Shown here piece after piece: positions 8,076 to 16,335 of a DNA stretch of 64,000 nt (the first letter of the stretch is position 1; every line of letters begins with the position of its first letter). The notes under the pieces were generated by a model. That model saw only the letters and a program-made list of their open reading frames with translations, did not search any database and was not told where the DNA came from. The stretch is from contig JAFGJW010000001.1 of the NCBI GenBank assembly GCA_016928835.1, positions 1 to 64,000 of the forward strand, read 5' to 3'. A program made the position numbers and the translations under genes. Source of the DNA: Candidatus Woesearchaeota archaeon. Its GTDB lineage: Archaea; Nanobdellota; Nanobdellia; Woesearchaeales; GW2011-AR15.

Positions 8076-8948
8076 ATGAAATTGATAACCTCAAAAAAAG
8101 GGATGGAGTTCACAACATTTCATCTTGGAACATTGATTATGGTAATCATTGGGATAATTATAGTAATATTCCTGATATGGAAATGGAATTTGAGCCAGGG
8201 CAAGTGTATGGCAGCAAGCAAAGAACTGTGCATGGCGAGTGTTCTGGCAAATTCAAAAGCAAGGGTTCCTGTTGTTAATGATGAGATCTATGCTGTGAAC
8301 TGCCCTACCAAATATCTTACAATCGGACTGGAGGGATATGAAGAGGAGACAACAGAATGTAAAGGAGGAGATGACAAATATTTCAAAGAATGCGGCAAAC
8401 CAAACCAGGCAGGAACATCACAGTTCAATAAATGCTTTTTCAACAAGACAAATGAGTTAATTGCCAGCAGGATATTTAATTGCTGGGAGCAGTTTGGGGC
8501 AGGAAATCTGAAGGTATTCAGCGAATATGAGGTTGATAGGCAATGCATTGTTTGCGAGATAATTGAATTTTCAGAAGAGGCAAGAGCAGCATACGGTGGA
8601 GAGTATATTGGTGCGAGATATCCTCAATATAGCCTTGACGAGTATATGAGAACTACTAAACCATCAGCAGCTTATACCGCCAGCTATTATGAATTAACAG
8701 TAGACGCATTGGACGTGTTCCAGCCACAGATTTATGACTATGATATGCAAGGCAGTTATGCGGTCTTATTTGTTGCTGTCAACCAGGCCCATGTTCAAGA
8801 TATGCTGGGAGATGCGTGGAGCTGGTTCCAAGACAAGGTTCCGTGGCTTCTAGGCAGATCAAGCGACGAACCAGAAATATTGTTTGTGAATGCCCTGCAT
8901 TTTGTTCCCCAGGAAGATGTCCAGAATATGTGTGACAAGTTAATATGA
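8076..8948 (+). CDS. Pilin-like membrane-anchored protein with soluble domain
   Basis: 290 residues. SKKGMEF followed by a hydrophobic helix (~16-36) is the same N-terminal design as the smaller neighbours, here with a ~250-residue outer domain containing nine or more cysteines (KLCMAS-like start, CEIIEF, NMCDKL end). No family recognised. Begins two bases after the previous stop and overlaps the next gene by four bases, so it is translated as part of an operon. Confidence 0.7.
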   Translation: MKLITSKKGMEFTTFHLGTLIMVIIGIIIVIFLIWKWNLSQGKCMAASKELCMASVLANSKARVPVVNDEIYAVNCPTKYLTIGLEGYEEETTECKGGDDKYFKECGKPNQAGTSQFNKCFFNKTNELIASRIFNCWEQFGAGNLKVFSEYEVDRQCIVCEIIEFSEEARAAYGGEYIGARYPQYSLDEYMRTTKPSAAYTASYYELTVDALDVFQPQIYDYDMQGSYAVLFVAVNQAHVQDMLGDAWSWFQDKVPWLLGRSSDEPEILFVNALHFVPQEDVQNMCDKLI

Positions 8949-9079
8949 AAAATATAAAAGCACAGGTATCTAAATCAATTGTGACAATAGTAGTTTTCCT
9001 TATCGGACTGCTTGTGGTCATAGTAATCGCAGCTTTGGCAGCACAGAGAATATTTTCACTATCTGGTAAGGTATTTTAA
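8945..9079 (+). CDS. Very small single-span membrane protein
   Basis: 44 residues, ATGA overlap with the previous gene. MKNIKAQVSKSIVTIVVFLIGLLVVIVIAALAAQRIF is basic then one long hydrophobic helix, with only about 10 residues after it. One base separates its stop from the following 1016-residue gene. Likely a structural or assembly peptide of the same complex. Confidence 0.6.
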   Translation: MKNIKAQVSKSIVTIVVFLIGLLVVIVIAALAAQRIFSLSGKVF

Positions 9080-9080
9080 A

Positions 9081-12000
9081 ATGAATAAAAAATTAAAACA
9101 GGGAATATTGGTCACTACAAAGCTAGTTAATCTAATTTTGGCAATCGCAGTAATATTTGGTTCAGTATATTTTATGGGACAGACCCTCTGGCCCTCATTT
9201 AAGGCTTTTATGGGTGTTTCAGACCCAAGTGTTTTTGATTCGTCTATTGAGCGTTATTCAGAGATGGGTGCTGAGCATGCAGAGGCAATGGATTCTATTA
9301 ATGCTTTGCTTTATGCGATAAATGTATTGGCTTGGGCTGATGAATCTGGATACTCAGAAACTGTGCCTGGAACAACTGACGAAAGAGAGTATATTGGGCA
9401 GTATAGTGAGTTAGAGAGAACTTTTGGGGATAAGATTGTTAAGGCGACAGCAATAGATAGTGAGACAGTAGGTTTAAGAGGCTCCACTACCCAGGTTGCC
9501 TACGAACTTGCAAAATTAATTGTTGAATGCCGCTATATATATGAAGATCTCGGTTATTCTAATACTAGATGTTTCACAGTTGACACAAACGGATTGCAAG
9601 GGCATATTACCGAGACAGAGTTAATAGACGGCATACATGCGTATAAAGACAGCGCAGAGTGCGAGGGGAATTGTGAATGGACCTGCGATGAATTGACTGG
9701 AGAAGGTTGGTTTTTGTGGAACATATTCAACGCAAAGAATCTCAGGATTGAGATAAATGGCGGCGATTATAGGGACACTGTCTCTTCTGAAGTGACTCCT
9801 TTGAGGTTGTGCGCCGATACCCATGGTTTGGATGAGATTATGATAACAGACAACTCCCAATTATGCCACACGCCCTATGAGCAGCTTGTGCTTGGATTTA
9901 AAATAGAGAATTTCAATCTTCCACAAGAAGTAATTTATGAGGGGGGGCATTTGCCAGTTGTTTCCCAAATTGCATACACTATTGATTCATGGCTGCGGGG
10001 ATTTGGTGACCCAAAATATGTTATTTACTACGGTGTCTTTCCAGAAGGGGAAGAAGAATACTGGGGATTGGCCGGATACCAAATTGCCTGGGCATCTATT
10101 TTGATTGGAGAAGGCATTGGCCTTGGAATTGATCTGCTGACTTTTGGTTTTGGTAGGTTTTTTAGCAGAGGGGCGGGAAGAGCGGCAACAGCAGTGGCGC
10201 AACAGGCAGTGGAAGAAACTGGACAGAGAGTGATTACTGAAACTGTGCAGGAAGGAACAGAGCAAGTGATCAAACAAAGTTTTAAGGAAACCATAGGCGA
10301 ATTCTTTGAAAGGATATGGTCCAGAACAGGCAGGAGGCTGTTTACGAAAAGCGTAACTAGAGCAGGGCTCCATGATGCTGCAGGCGAGGCAGCTGAAGAA
10401 GGAGTTCAAAGAATAGTGAGAAGAGCCTGTGTGGAGACAGGTGTTGAAAATGTGGATGAGGTTGTTGATGCTGCTAGAGGGCTGTATAGGGATGCAGCAC
10501 ATGCTTCACTTGATTTTCTAGATGAAGTAGAAGACCCGATTCGGGAAGGCTTTGTGGATGCCTCTGGGCGCTTGACAAGAGAAGGAAGAGAGCGGGCATT
10601 GACACGTATGACAGATTATTTTGATGATGCACTTGTACATGATCCAGTTCTTCGTGGAACACTTCAAGACGCACTTGGCCAGAATTTTGACAGAGTTATT
10701 GTAAATCTGCAGAGGGAAATCACAGACGGCTTCCTAAGCAGAATCGGCAGACTCTCCAGGATTCAGATGTTCTTTAGGAGAGCTAGAAGAGGCATGCTTA
10801 CTTTAGCACAGGTATTTGATCCTGAACTGCCACAAGACCAGCTGGAGAGGGCAGTCAGGGGATTCATGGATGATGGGTTGGATCATCTGAGATATATGCA
10901 TGACCAGGACCTAATTAGGTTTATGGCCAACCAGCAGCCGGCGATAGACTTATTTATGGATCGAGGTTCTGGAGAATTTATCAGAGATGCTACAGAAGGG
11001 ATATTAATTGATAATGTTGATGACTTCTCAAGAGCATTTGACGACGGTATCCGCAATGCATTGAGAGAGCAGTCTGTGGATACCTTTATTGACTTACCAG
11101 CCAGATACACAAGAGTGATTACGGGGGAGAGGATGTTGAGAATATCAAAAGGCATATATGGTTTTGCAACTCCAAGAATCCTTCCTACGAATCCTAGGGC
11201 TGTCAGAAGACTTGCACTATGGACTACGGCATATTATCTTGTGTCAAGAGTCGAGAGCATGCATGCCAAGTTCGTGCCAGTAGGACCGAATGCAATAGGG
11301 TTTAGGACACCTTATGACGCTACAGTTATCTATGATGATACTTATACAAGAGAATTAGACTTGGAGACACAAGAGGACTATCTGAATTTCTTCAGGCACT
11401 ATGCAGATTATTATTACTGGGAAAGAGCAAGGGCTGAAGAAGGCCTAACTGAAGAAGAGGAAGAAGGCGGGGAAGAATCCCAGGAAGTAAGTGCTCCCCC
11501 AAGAGAATACCAATATTATTACGGGCTTCTGCCGCTCGTAGATAAATATTATATTGCTCTGATAAAGGATATGCATGACGACATACTTGGCACTGGCTGG
11601 AGGCCATTTGACCAGCTCCCGCAGAGATTTCATTTAGTCAGTCCATGCAAGGCAGATATTTTAATGAAGGTTTCGAGATGCGAATGTGTTCAGAGAGACG
11701 AACCGCAAAATAACATATACCTTACAGGAAAACACTATGTTTTGAATGATGGCACAGAGATATTCTATGATCCGAATCCAGACCCAAATGAACCCCCGTT
11801 TACATATAGATTGGATGAAGAGAATCAGCCTTACAAAGAGTGTTTCCACCCGGATTGGTTCCCTCTGGATGATTACAAGGTGAATGTGAAATGCATTCAA
11901 ATAAATCCTGTTATGGATCAGACGCTTGACCCAAATTATTGTTATCATGGAAGCAACCCAGGCCATGAAACCATGAAATTTTTAACAACTGTTGTTGAAT

Positions 12001-12131
12001 TCGCAGTTCCTGTTGTAGTAGGCATATTCTGCCAGCCGTGTGCCATTCCAATTGGTTTTGCAGTCGGACTGGCAGGGGAATCTCTAAAAGCTTATGTAGA
12101 CACACAACACAGGTGGCCGCACCATAGCTAG
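9081..12131 (+). CDS. Large membrane-anchored protein of the pilin-like operon, unknown family
   Basis: 1016 residues. N-terminal membrane helix (~12-34), a possible amphipathic or membrane segment at ~335-362 (IAWASILIGEGIGLGIDLL), a long Arg/Glu-rich helical region (~370-700), a Glu-rich loop near 795-810, and a C-terminal hydrophobic segment (~975-1000, VVEFAVPVVVGIFC). Cysteines cluster near 190-205 and 860-990. I recognise no family. Its size and central place among small pilin-like proteins suggest a scaffold or adhesin of the surface structure. Confidence 0.75.
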   Translation: MNKKLKQGILVTTKLVNLILAIAVIFGSVYFMGQTLWPSFKAFMGVSDPSVFDSSIERYSEMGAEHAEAMDSINALLYAINVLAWADESGYSETVPGTTDEREYIGQYSELERTFGDKIVKATAIDSETVGLRGSTTQVAYELAKLIVECRYIYEDLGYSNTRCFTVDTNGLQGHITETELIDGIHAYKDSAECEGNCEWTCDELTGEGWFLWNIFNAKNLRIEINGGDYRDTVSSEVTPLRLCADTHGLDEIMITDNSQLCHTPYEQLVLGFKIENFNLPQEVIYEGGHLPVVSQIAYTIDSWLRGFGDPKYVIYYGVFPEGEEEYWGLAGYQIAWASILIGEGIGLGIDLLTFGFGRFFSRGAGRAATAVAQQAVEETGQRVITETVQEGTEQVIKQSFKETIGEFFERIWSRTGRRLFTKSVTRAGLHDAAGEAAEEGVQRIVRRACVETGVENVDEVVDAARGLYRDAAHASLDFLDEVEDPIREGFVDASGRLTREGRERALTRMTDYFDDALVHDPVLRGTLQDALGQNFDRVIVNLQREITDGFLSRIGRLSRIQMFFRRARRGMLTLAQVFDPELPQDQLERAVRGFMDDGLDHLRYMHDQDLIRFMANQQPAIDLFMDRGSGEFIRDATEGILIDNVDDFSRAFDDGIRNALREQSVDTFIDLPARYTRVITGERMLRISKGIYGFATPRILPTNPRAVRRLALWTTAYYLVSRVESMHAKFVPVGPNAIGFRTPYDATVIYDDTYTRELDLETQEDYLNFFRHYADYYYWERARAEEGLTEEEEEGGEESQEVSAPPREYQYYYGLLPLVDKYYIALIKDMHDDILGTGWRPFDQLPQRFHLVSPCKADILMKVSRCECVQRDEPQNNIYLTGKHYVLNDGTEIFYDPNPDPNEPPFTYRLDEENQPYKECFHPDWFPLDDYKVNVKCIQINPVMDQTLDPNYCYHGSNPGHETMKFLTTVVEFAVPVVVGIFCQPCAIPIGFAVGLAGESLKAYVDTQHRWPHHS

Positions 12132-12140
12132 GTGATTATA

Positions 12141-12893
12141 ATGTCAAAAAAAATTCCTAAGAACATAATATACATCGGAACAGGCGCACTTATATTAATA
12201 ATCTTCATCGTACTATTGATATCTCTGCCTAGGAAAAAGGTCGAGGGCCACAAATATTTTACAACCGAGCCAGCAACTTGGATAGAAAGCGATCCAGTGA
12301 CAGAAGAGGATGATGTAAAAATTGATGTAATGAAAGCGACAAGAGCAAAGGGCACAGTGGAGGTAACTCAGCATAATTATATTTATGATAATAAACTAGT
12401 CTCTTTTTTTTATCATGGTTATTACCAGGGTAAGCGATTTGATGTTAGCTATGTAGATCCAGCATATGACAATGCCTCTATAAATCTTAGCATCGAGCAG
12501 AAAAGGCTCTTACTTAAAAATTACACCAAGATACAGATAAGTAAAAGGCTTAACCCTAGTGATGGGATAATTGATGCGCTGATATTGGGAAAAGAAGAGA
12601 ACGATACCTTTGTATTTTATATCTTTGTTGATGAAGATTGGAAACAGCAGCTAGGATATACAAACATAATGTGGGGAGATGATTTTAAAGACAGAGAATC
12701 GTTGCATACCAGGCAATTTGACTTCTCACAGCAAAGCAGTGGAATCTACATAGATAAAGTTGATTATGATACAGATTGGTTCTTATCAGATATTATTAAG
12801 GGCGGGCTGATGGTTGGAGAGATTGGTACAAATATACTTGAACAGTTGTCAACTGGTTATTGGATGAATGTTACTTTTGTCTATATAAGGTGA
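12141..12893 (+). CDS. Membrane-anchored protein, unknown family
   Basis: 250 residues from ATG 12141 (GTG 12132 would add three). MSKKIPKNIIYIGTGALILIIFIVLLIS gives an N-terminal anchor; the rest is a soluble domain rich in Asp, Tyr and Lys without cysteine clusters. Follows the large gene after nine bases. No family recognised; presumed component of the same surface assembly. Confidence 0.65.
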   Translation: MSKKIPKNIIYIGTGALILIIFIVLLISLPRKKVEGHKYFTTEPATWIESDPVTEEDDVKIDVMKATRAKGTVEVTQHNYIYDNKLVSFFYHGYYQGKRFDVSYVDPAYDNASINLSIEQKRLLLKNYTKIQISKRLNPSDGIIDALILGKEENDTFVFYIFVDEDWKQQLGYTNIMWGDDFKDRESLHTRQFDFSQQSSGIYIDKVDYDTDWFLSDIIKGGLMVGEIGTNILEQLSTGYWMNVTFVYIR

Positions 12894-12900
12894 GCAAATC

Positions 12901-13251
12901 ATGGCTATTAAAAAAAAGGGTATAATGGTTCCTAGTTACTTAGTCTGGTTTATAATAGCACTAATTGTCTTAGTATGTATGGTCTGGATTTGGGTTAGAT
13001 TCTTTAGTGGAGGAACAAGGACTATAGATGGCATTCAGCAACAAACAGAGCATGATGCTGAAGAATCCACTGGTTTTTTAGATGACCTATTTGGTGGATG
13101 TGAGGAAGGAGAAACTAAGTGTAATTTCCAGAGAACCCGTGTTTTGAGATGCGATTCAGAAGGAGATTGGATACCTCAACCGCCATGCGACAGAGAGACC
13201 GAGATGTGCATGGACGGCACGTGTGTTCCAAGGGGAGAGTATGAGGAATAA
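12901..13251 (+). CDS. Small membrane protein with Cys-rich outer domain
   Basis: 116 residues. MAIKKKGIMVPSYLVWFIIALIVL is a basic start plus membrane helix (~11-33); residues ~60-110 contain paired cysteines (CEEGETKC, RCDSEG, PPCDRETEMCMDGTC), a disulfide-knot pattern. Overlaps the start of the next gene by 11 bases. Confidence 0.65.
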   Translation: MAIKKKGIMVPSYLVWFIIALIVLVCMVWIWVRFFSGGTRTIDGIQQQTEHDAEESTGFLDDLFGGCEEGETKCNFQRTRVLRCDSEGDWIPQPPCDRETEMCMDGTCVPRGEYEE

Positions 13252-13762
13252 AAAGGCAGACTTGAGCTACAAAACCTTGGCAGAAGTACTTCTGTTTGTA
13301 GTTTTTTTTTTGGTCATAATCGCTCCCGCATGCACCAAAATCATTAACTTTTTTACTGGTAAACCAGAATCAGGCACAACAAGAGCTTTTCAAAACATCC
13401 TTCTGTCAGTAAATCATCTCTCTCTGGGCGAGAAAGTAATTCCTGTGTATATTGATGAAAGGCATGCTATTTTCGGCTTTAACAAAGCTGACACAAAGCC
13501 GCAAGCCTGCTTGCAGCAGGGAAATGATCCTGAAAAGAGCTGTATTTGCCTATGCTGGCATGATACGCCTTGTGAGCAGAAAACTTTCGATTGCAAATCC
13601 TTGGACAAAGACTATTTTATAAGCCCTGGTTTCACTATACCGCCCACAGGCGAGATTCAGAGTTACGTGCTAACTCTTGTTAGAGAAGATCCTCCGGCGG
13701 GCCAGACAAAACCCAGGTATACAGTTTCTATTCACAGATATTCCCCAATTGAATCTGGATAA
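13241..13762 (+). CDS. Membrane-anchored protein, unknown family
   Basis: 173 residues from ATG 13241. MRNKKADLSYKTLAEVLLFVVFFLVIIAPAC is a basic start and a membrane helix; a cluster KSCICLCWHDTPCEQKTFDC sits near residues 105-125. A longer version starting at 13223 is unlikely because it would extend back into the preceding gene. Part of the pilin-like operon. Confidence 0.65.
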   Translation: MRNKKADLSYKTLAEVLLFVVFFLVIIAPACTKIINFFTGKPESGTTRAFQNILLSVNHLSLGEKVIPVYIDERHAIFGFNKADTKPQACLQQGNDPEKSCICLCWHDTPCEQKTFDCKSLDKDYFISPGFTIPPTGEIQSYVLTLVREDPPAGQTKPRYTVSIHRYSPIESG

Positions 13763-13766
13763 AAAG

Positions 13767-14258
13767 ATGAGAGCATCTAAAAGAGGTAGCATGACATTAT
13801 GGACCTTGGTAGACTTGTTTATGTTGGCTGTTATCGTTTTAGCATTTTTATTTCAAATATGGTTAATCTCACAAAGCACCTTATTTGAGAGAAGATTTCT
13901 AGCCAGAGATATGGCCCTTTTAATTGATACAGTTTATGCCTCACCTAATAATCTTGATATCAGATACCCGCAGAACACGCTTTGGTTCTCTCTTTTATTT
14001 GAGAATAGCAAAGTTAGTGTAACAGATAAAAGGAAAGAAGATTTGCCGTTGAGTGCATCATACTATTTCACCGAAGACACAAGTATTAATTTTGTATATA
14101 AGCAATTGGACCCAATTGCTATGGTGCAAGATGAGTTTCCCAGCGTTATTATTCAGGGTGGCGAGGGACAAATCCAAGACTTGTTTGTTCCGCTTGTAAT
14201 AAGCAGGCGCAACAGCTATATTGAACCGCAAATAAAGATTGCTGTCGAGGCTACCTAA
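13767..14258 (+). CDS. Membrane-anchored protein, unknown family
   Basis: 163 residues. ATG 13767 follows the preceding stop by four bases; an upstream start at 13677 would lie wholly inside the previous gene and is rejected. SKRGSMTLWTLVDLFMLAVIVLAFLFQIWL provides the N-terminal anchor, then a mixed soluble domain (FLARDMALLIDTVYASP). The RDMALLIDT segment is reminiscent of small type II/IV pilus accessory proteins, but no assignment is safe. Confidence 0.6.
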   Translation: MRASKRGSMTLWTLVDLFMLAVIVLAFLFQIWLISQSTLFERRFLARDMALLIDTVYASPNNLDIRYPQNTLWFSLLFENSKVSVTDKRKEDLPLSASYYFTEDTSINFVYKQLDPIAMVQDEFPSVIIQGGEGQIQDLFVPLVISRRNSYIEPQIKIAVEAT

Positions 14259-14259
14259 T

Positions 14260-14784
14260 ATGCAAAAAAAAGCCCAGGCATTTCATATATTGGAGTGGAT
14301 AATTTCCAGAGTGCCATTTATTCTTGTGCTGTTTGTAACATTCTACATCTTTTTTTCCTCTCAGTTCAGTATGGGCCTTGAATCGCATGAGGTTGGCAAT
14401 CTTGTCTTTACAAAGCGTTTTCTCTATTCAGGCAATGCATTGGCCTATAGAGATCCAGAAACTGCAAGGGTATATCCTGGGATAATTGACTTTGAAAAAT
14501 TTAATAATGAGACAATGGAAGAGGCATTTTCATATGAAAAAAACTATATTGCAGCAAAATTCGAACTGGAAAACCTTGATACTGATGAGATAATTGGGAT
14601 TTATGTTAATGGAAGATGGTATAATCGATGGAGACACTATACGCAATTTGAGCAGTACGAGGGCATGGAGCTCAGGAGGTTTGTATTAATAAAAGACGGG
14701 GATAACTTGTACAAAGGCGCTCTGAAAATGGACGTTGTTGTTTCAAATATACCCAGTTATGTTAGCGAGATGGAGGAAGCATGA
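14260..14784 (+). CDS. Membrane-anchored protein, unknown family
   Basis: 174 residues from ATG 14260, one base after the previous stop. N-terminal MQKKAQAFHILEWII and hydrophobic helix (~17-36), then a soluble domain with GNLVFTKRFLYSGNALAYRD. Similar layout to its neighbours at 13767 and 14781; ATGA overlap with the next gene. Confidence 0.6.
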   Translation: MQKKAQAFHILEWIISRVPFILVLFVTFYIFFSSQFSMGLESHEVGNLVFTKRFLYSGNALAYRDPETARVYPGIIDFEKFNNETMEEAFSYEKNYIAAKFELENLDTDEIIGIYVNGRWYNRWRHYTQFEQYEGMELRRFVLIKDGDNLYKGALKMDVVVSNIPSYVSEMEEA

Positions 14785-15248
14785 AGAAAGGGTTGATATT
14801 TGCAGCATTTACAGATCTTATGGGGTGGTTGCTGCTACTCTTAGGAATATTCATCTGGATGATTATCCTTGTGTTTAACAATGAAAGAACAGAATACAGG
14901 GTCACAGAAAGAATAGATTACCTGAGTAATAAAGAAATTTTGATAAATATCCTAAGGACACCAGTAAGACAAGACATAACCTATAGTGATATATTATCAG
15001 AAGCATATCTTACAGGAGAAACAGATGCAGTTAGAGCTTATACCCAGTATCTTTTAGATGAATCTTTTTTTGGAAGCATGAGGTCTGTGTGTTGGAATAT
15101 CTACATTGATGACAGGAGATTTATTAATGAAAACTGCGGAGAGACTGTTGAAAGGGCATTTTTTGATGCTGAAACATATCTTCCTCTGCCAAACAGACAA
15201 GTTGTTAAGGTTAGGCTGGAGGTGCCAGGTTTTATTGAGCGGCTATAA
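14781..15248 (+). CDS. Membrane-anchored protein, unknown family
   Basis: 155 residues. MKKGLIFAAFTDLMGWLLLLLGIFIWMIILVF is a basic start and a membrane helix, followed by a soluble part with SNKEILINILRTPV and the pair CWNIYIDDRRFINENC. Overlaps its upstream neighbour by four bases. The ILRTPV segment also occurs in type IV pilus accessory proteins, but this is not a firm assignment. Confidence 0.6.
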   Translation: MKKGLIFAAFTDLMGWLLLLLGIFIWMIILVFNNERTEYRVTERIDYLSNKEILINILRTPVRQDITYSDILSEAYLTGETDAVRAYTQYLLDESFFGSMRSVCWNIYIDDRRFINENCGETVERAFFDAETYLPLPNRQVVKVRLEVPGFIERL

Positions 15249-15249
15249 A

Positions 15250-16332
15250 ATGGTATTTATCAAGCAGAAAAAAGCGAAAATGTTCCTGGTTATTGTACTT
15301 GCATTCATCTTTGTCTTTCCAGTACTTTTTATCTTGAACTTTGCATTAAGTACAAAGAAGAACAATTTTGAGAAGGAGATTGGAGAAACACAACTCATAT
15401 TGCTTAGAACATACGAAAAAGGTGAGAGCCCTTTGTTTTATATTGACGAGGCAGCTAGACAAATATTAAACCAACGGATTACTATGTTGCTGGATAATGG
15501 GTGGGGCGCTGGCTCTTCGTGCGGCTCTGTTCTGGGTTACAGAATATGGCATTCAAGCACTAGTGATTGTTATCCATCTCAAAGTAGTGCGGAAAATGCA
15601 ATTGCAGCTAATTTTCAAAGAGAACTTTATAACTATTTTGATACTTATCCGGAGCCTTTACCTCATATCCAGTATGATCTCTCCTTGGAAACAGAAAACC
15701 GGCTTGAGCTAATCGGAAGAGCGCAGGAAGAGCTGAGGATAGATGTTAGTGATGACTTTGTCTTTGATTTTGAACCAAGCGAAGCAGGGGAAGTGCAACC
15801 CTCACCTACGCCAGGAGATTGTCAGCATATAGCTGAATTTGCCAAAAGGTATGCTGGTTGTCGATACTCAGAGACACCATACATTGTGGATCCAGAAAAT
15901 TGTCCAAGTTACGGGCTAACTTGTGCTATGCTTGTACATAATTCAATGTATTTTACAACAACTCAAAGGACCTGGGGCGATGGCAAATTTATATGCAATG
16001 ATGATTCATTTGTTTATAGATTTAGCACATTATCTGAACTGCAACCAGGTGATGCGGCTGCTGCAATATCTCGTCATCCTTTAGGTCATGCTCTTTTATA
16101 TGTGGGCAGAGGGTATGTAACACCTGATACTTTAGTTTATTGGGTATGCCATAGTTCATATAATCCTGCACCAGATGATTCTAATGCGGATTACATCTTC
16201 ATTCATTCAACAGGAACTGCAGGTGTTGCTTATAGCTCTCATACAGAACTATTTAGGGAATTTAACCCGAGTGCTTCCTTAAGTCTTGTAAGCTTTTGTA
16301 GACACAGGGACTGTGTTCCTGCGGAGGGTTAA
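15250..16332 (+). CDS. Membrane-anchored protein with NlpC/P60-like C-terminal domain
   Basis: 360 residues from ATG 15250 (the first 48 residues of the longest frame overlap the previous gene and are rejected). N-terminal helix at ~10-33. Residues ~190-350 carry features of the NlpC/P60-CHAP papain-like fold: YGLTCAMLV with Cys225 at the nucleophile position, ELQPGD, and GHALLYVG with His280. Family members cleave peptidoglycan peptides or act on other amide bonds; in an archaeon a role in pilus maturation or action on neighbouring bacterial walls is inferred. Fold assignment is from motif pattern only. Confidence 0.55.
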   Translation: MVFIKQKKAKMFLVIVLAFIFVFPVLFILNFALSTKKNNFEKEIGETQLILLRTYEKGESPLFYIDEAARQILNQRITMLLDNGWGAGSSCGSVLGYRIWHSSTSDCYPSQSSAENAIAANFQRELYNYFDTYPEPLPHIQYDLSLETENRLELIGRAQEELRIDVSDDFVFDFEPSEAGEVQPSPTPGDCQHIAEFAKRYAGCRYSETPYIVDPENCPSYGLTCAMLVHNSMYFTTTQRTWGDGKFICNDDSFVYRFSTLSELQPGDAAAAISRHPLGHALLYVGRGYVTPDTLVYWVCHSSYNPAPDDSNADYIFIHSTGTAGVAYSSHTELFREFNPSASLSLVSFCRHRDCVPAEG

Positions 16333-16335
16333 CCA

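Noticed and set aside
9987-10502. 171-codon minus-strand frame inside the 1016-residue protein gene
   Set aside because: Antisense to a long plus-strand gene in a tight operon; Ser, Cys and His-rich composition typical of a shadow frame.
13677-13766. Longer N-terminus for the gene at 13767
   Set aside because: It would lie entirely inside the preceding gene, while ATG 13767 immediately follows that gene's stop and begins a proper membrane anchor.
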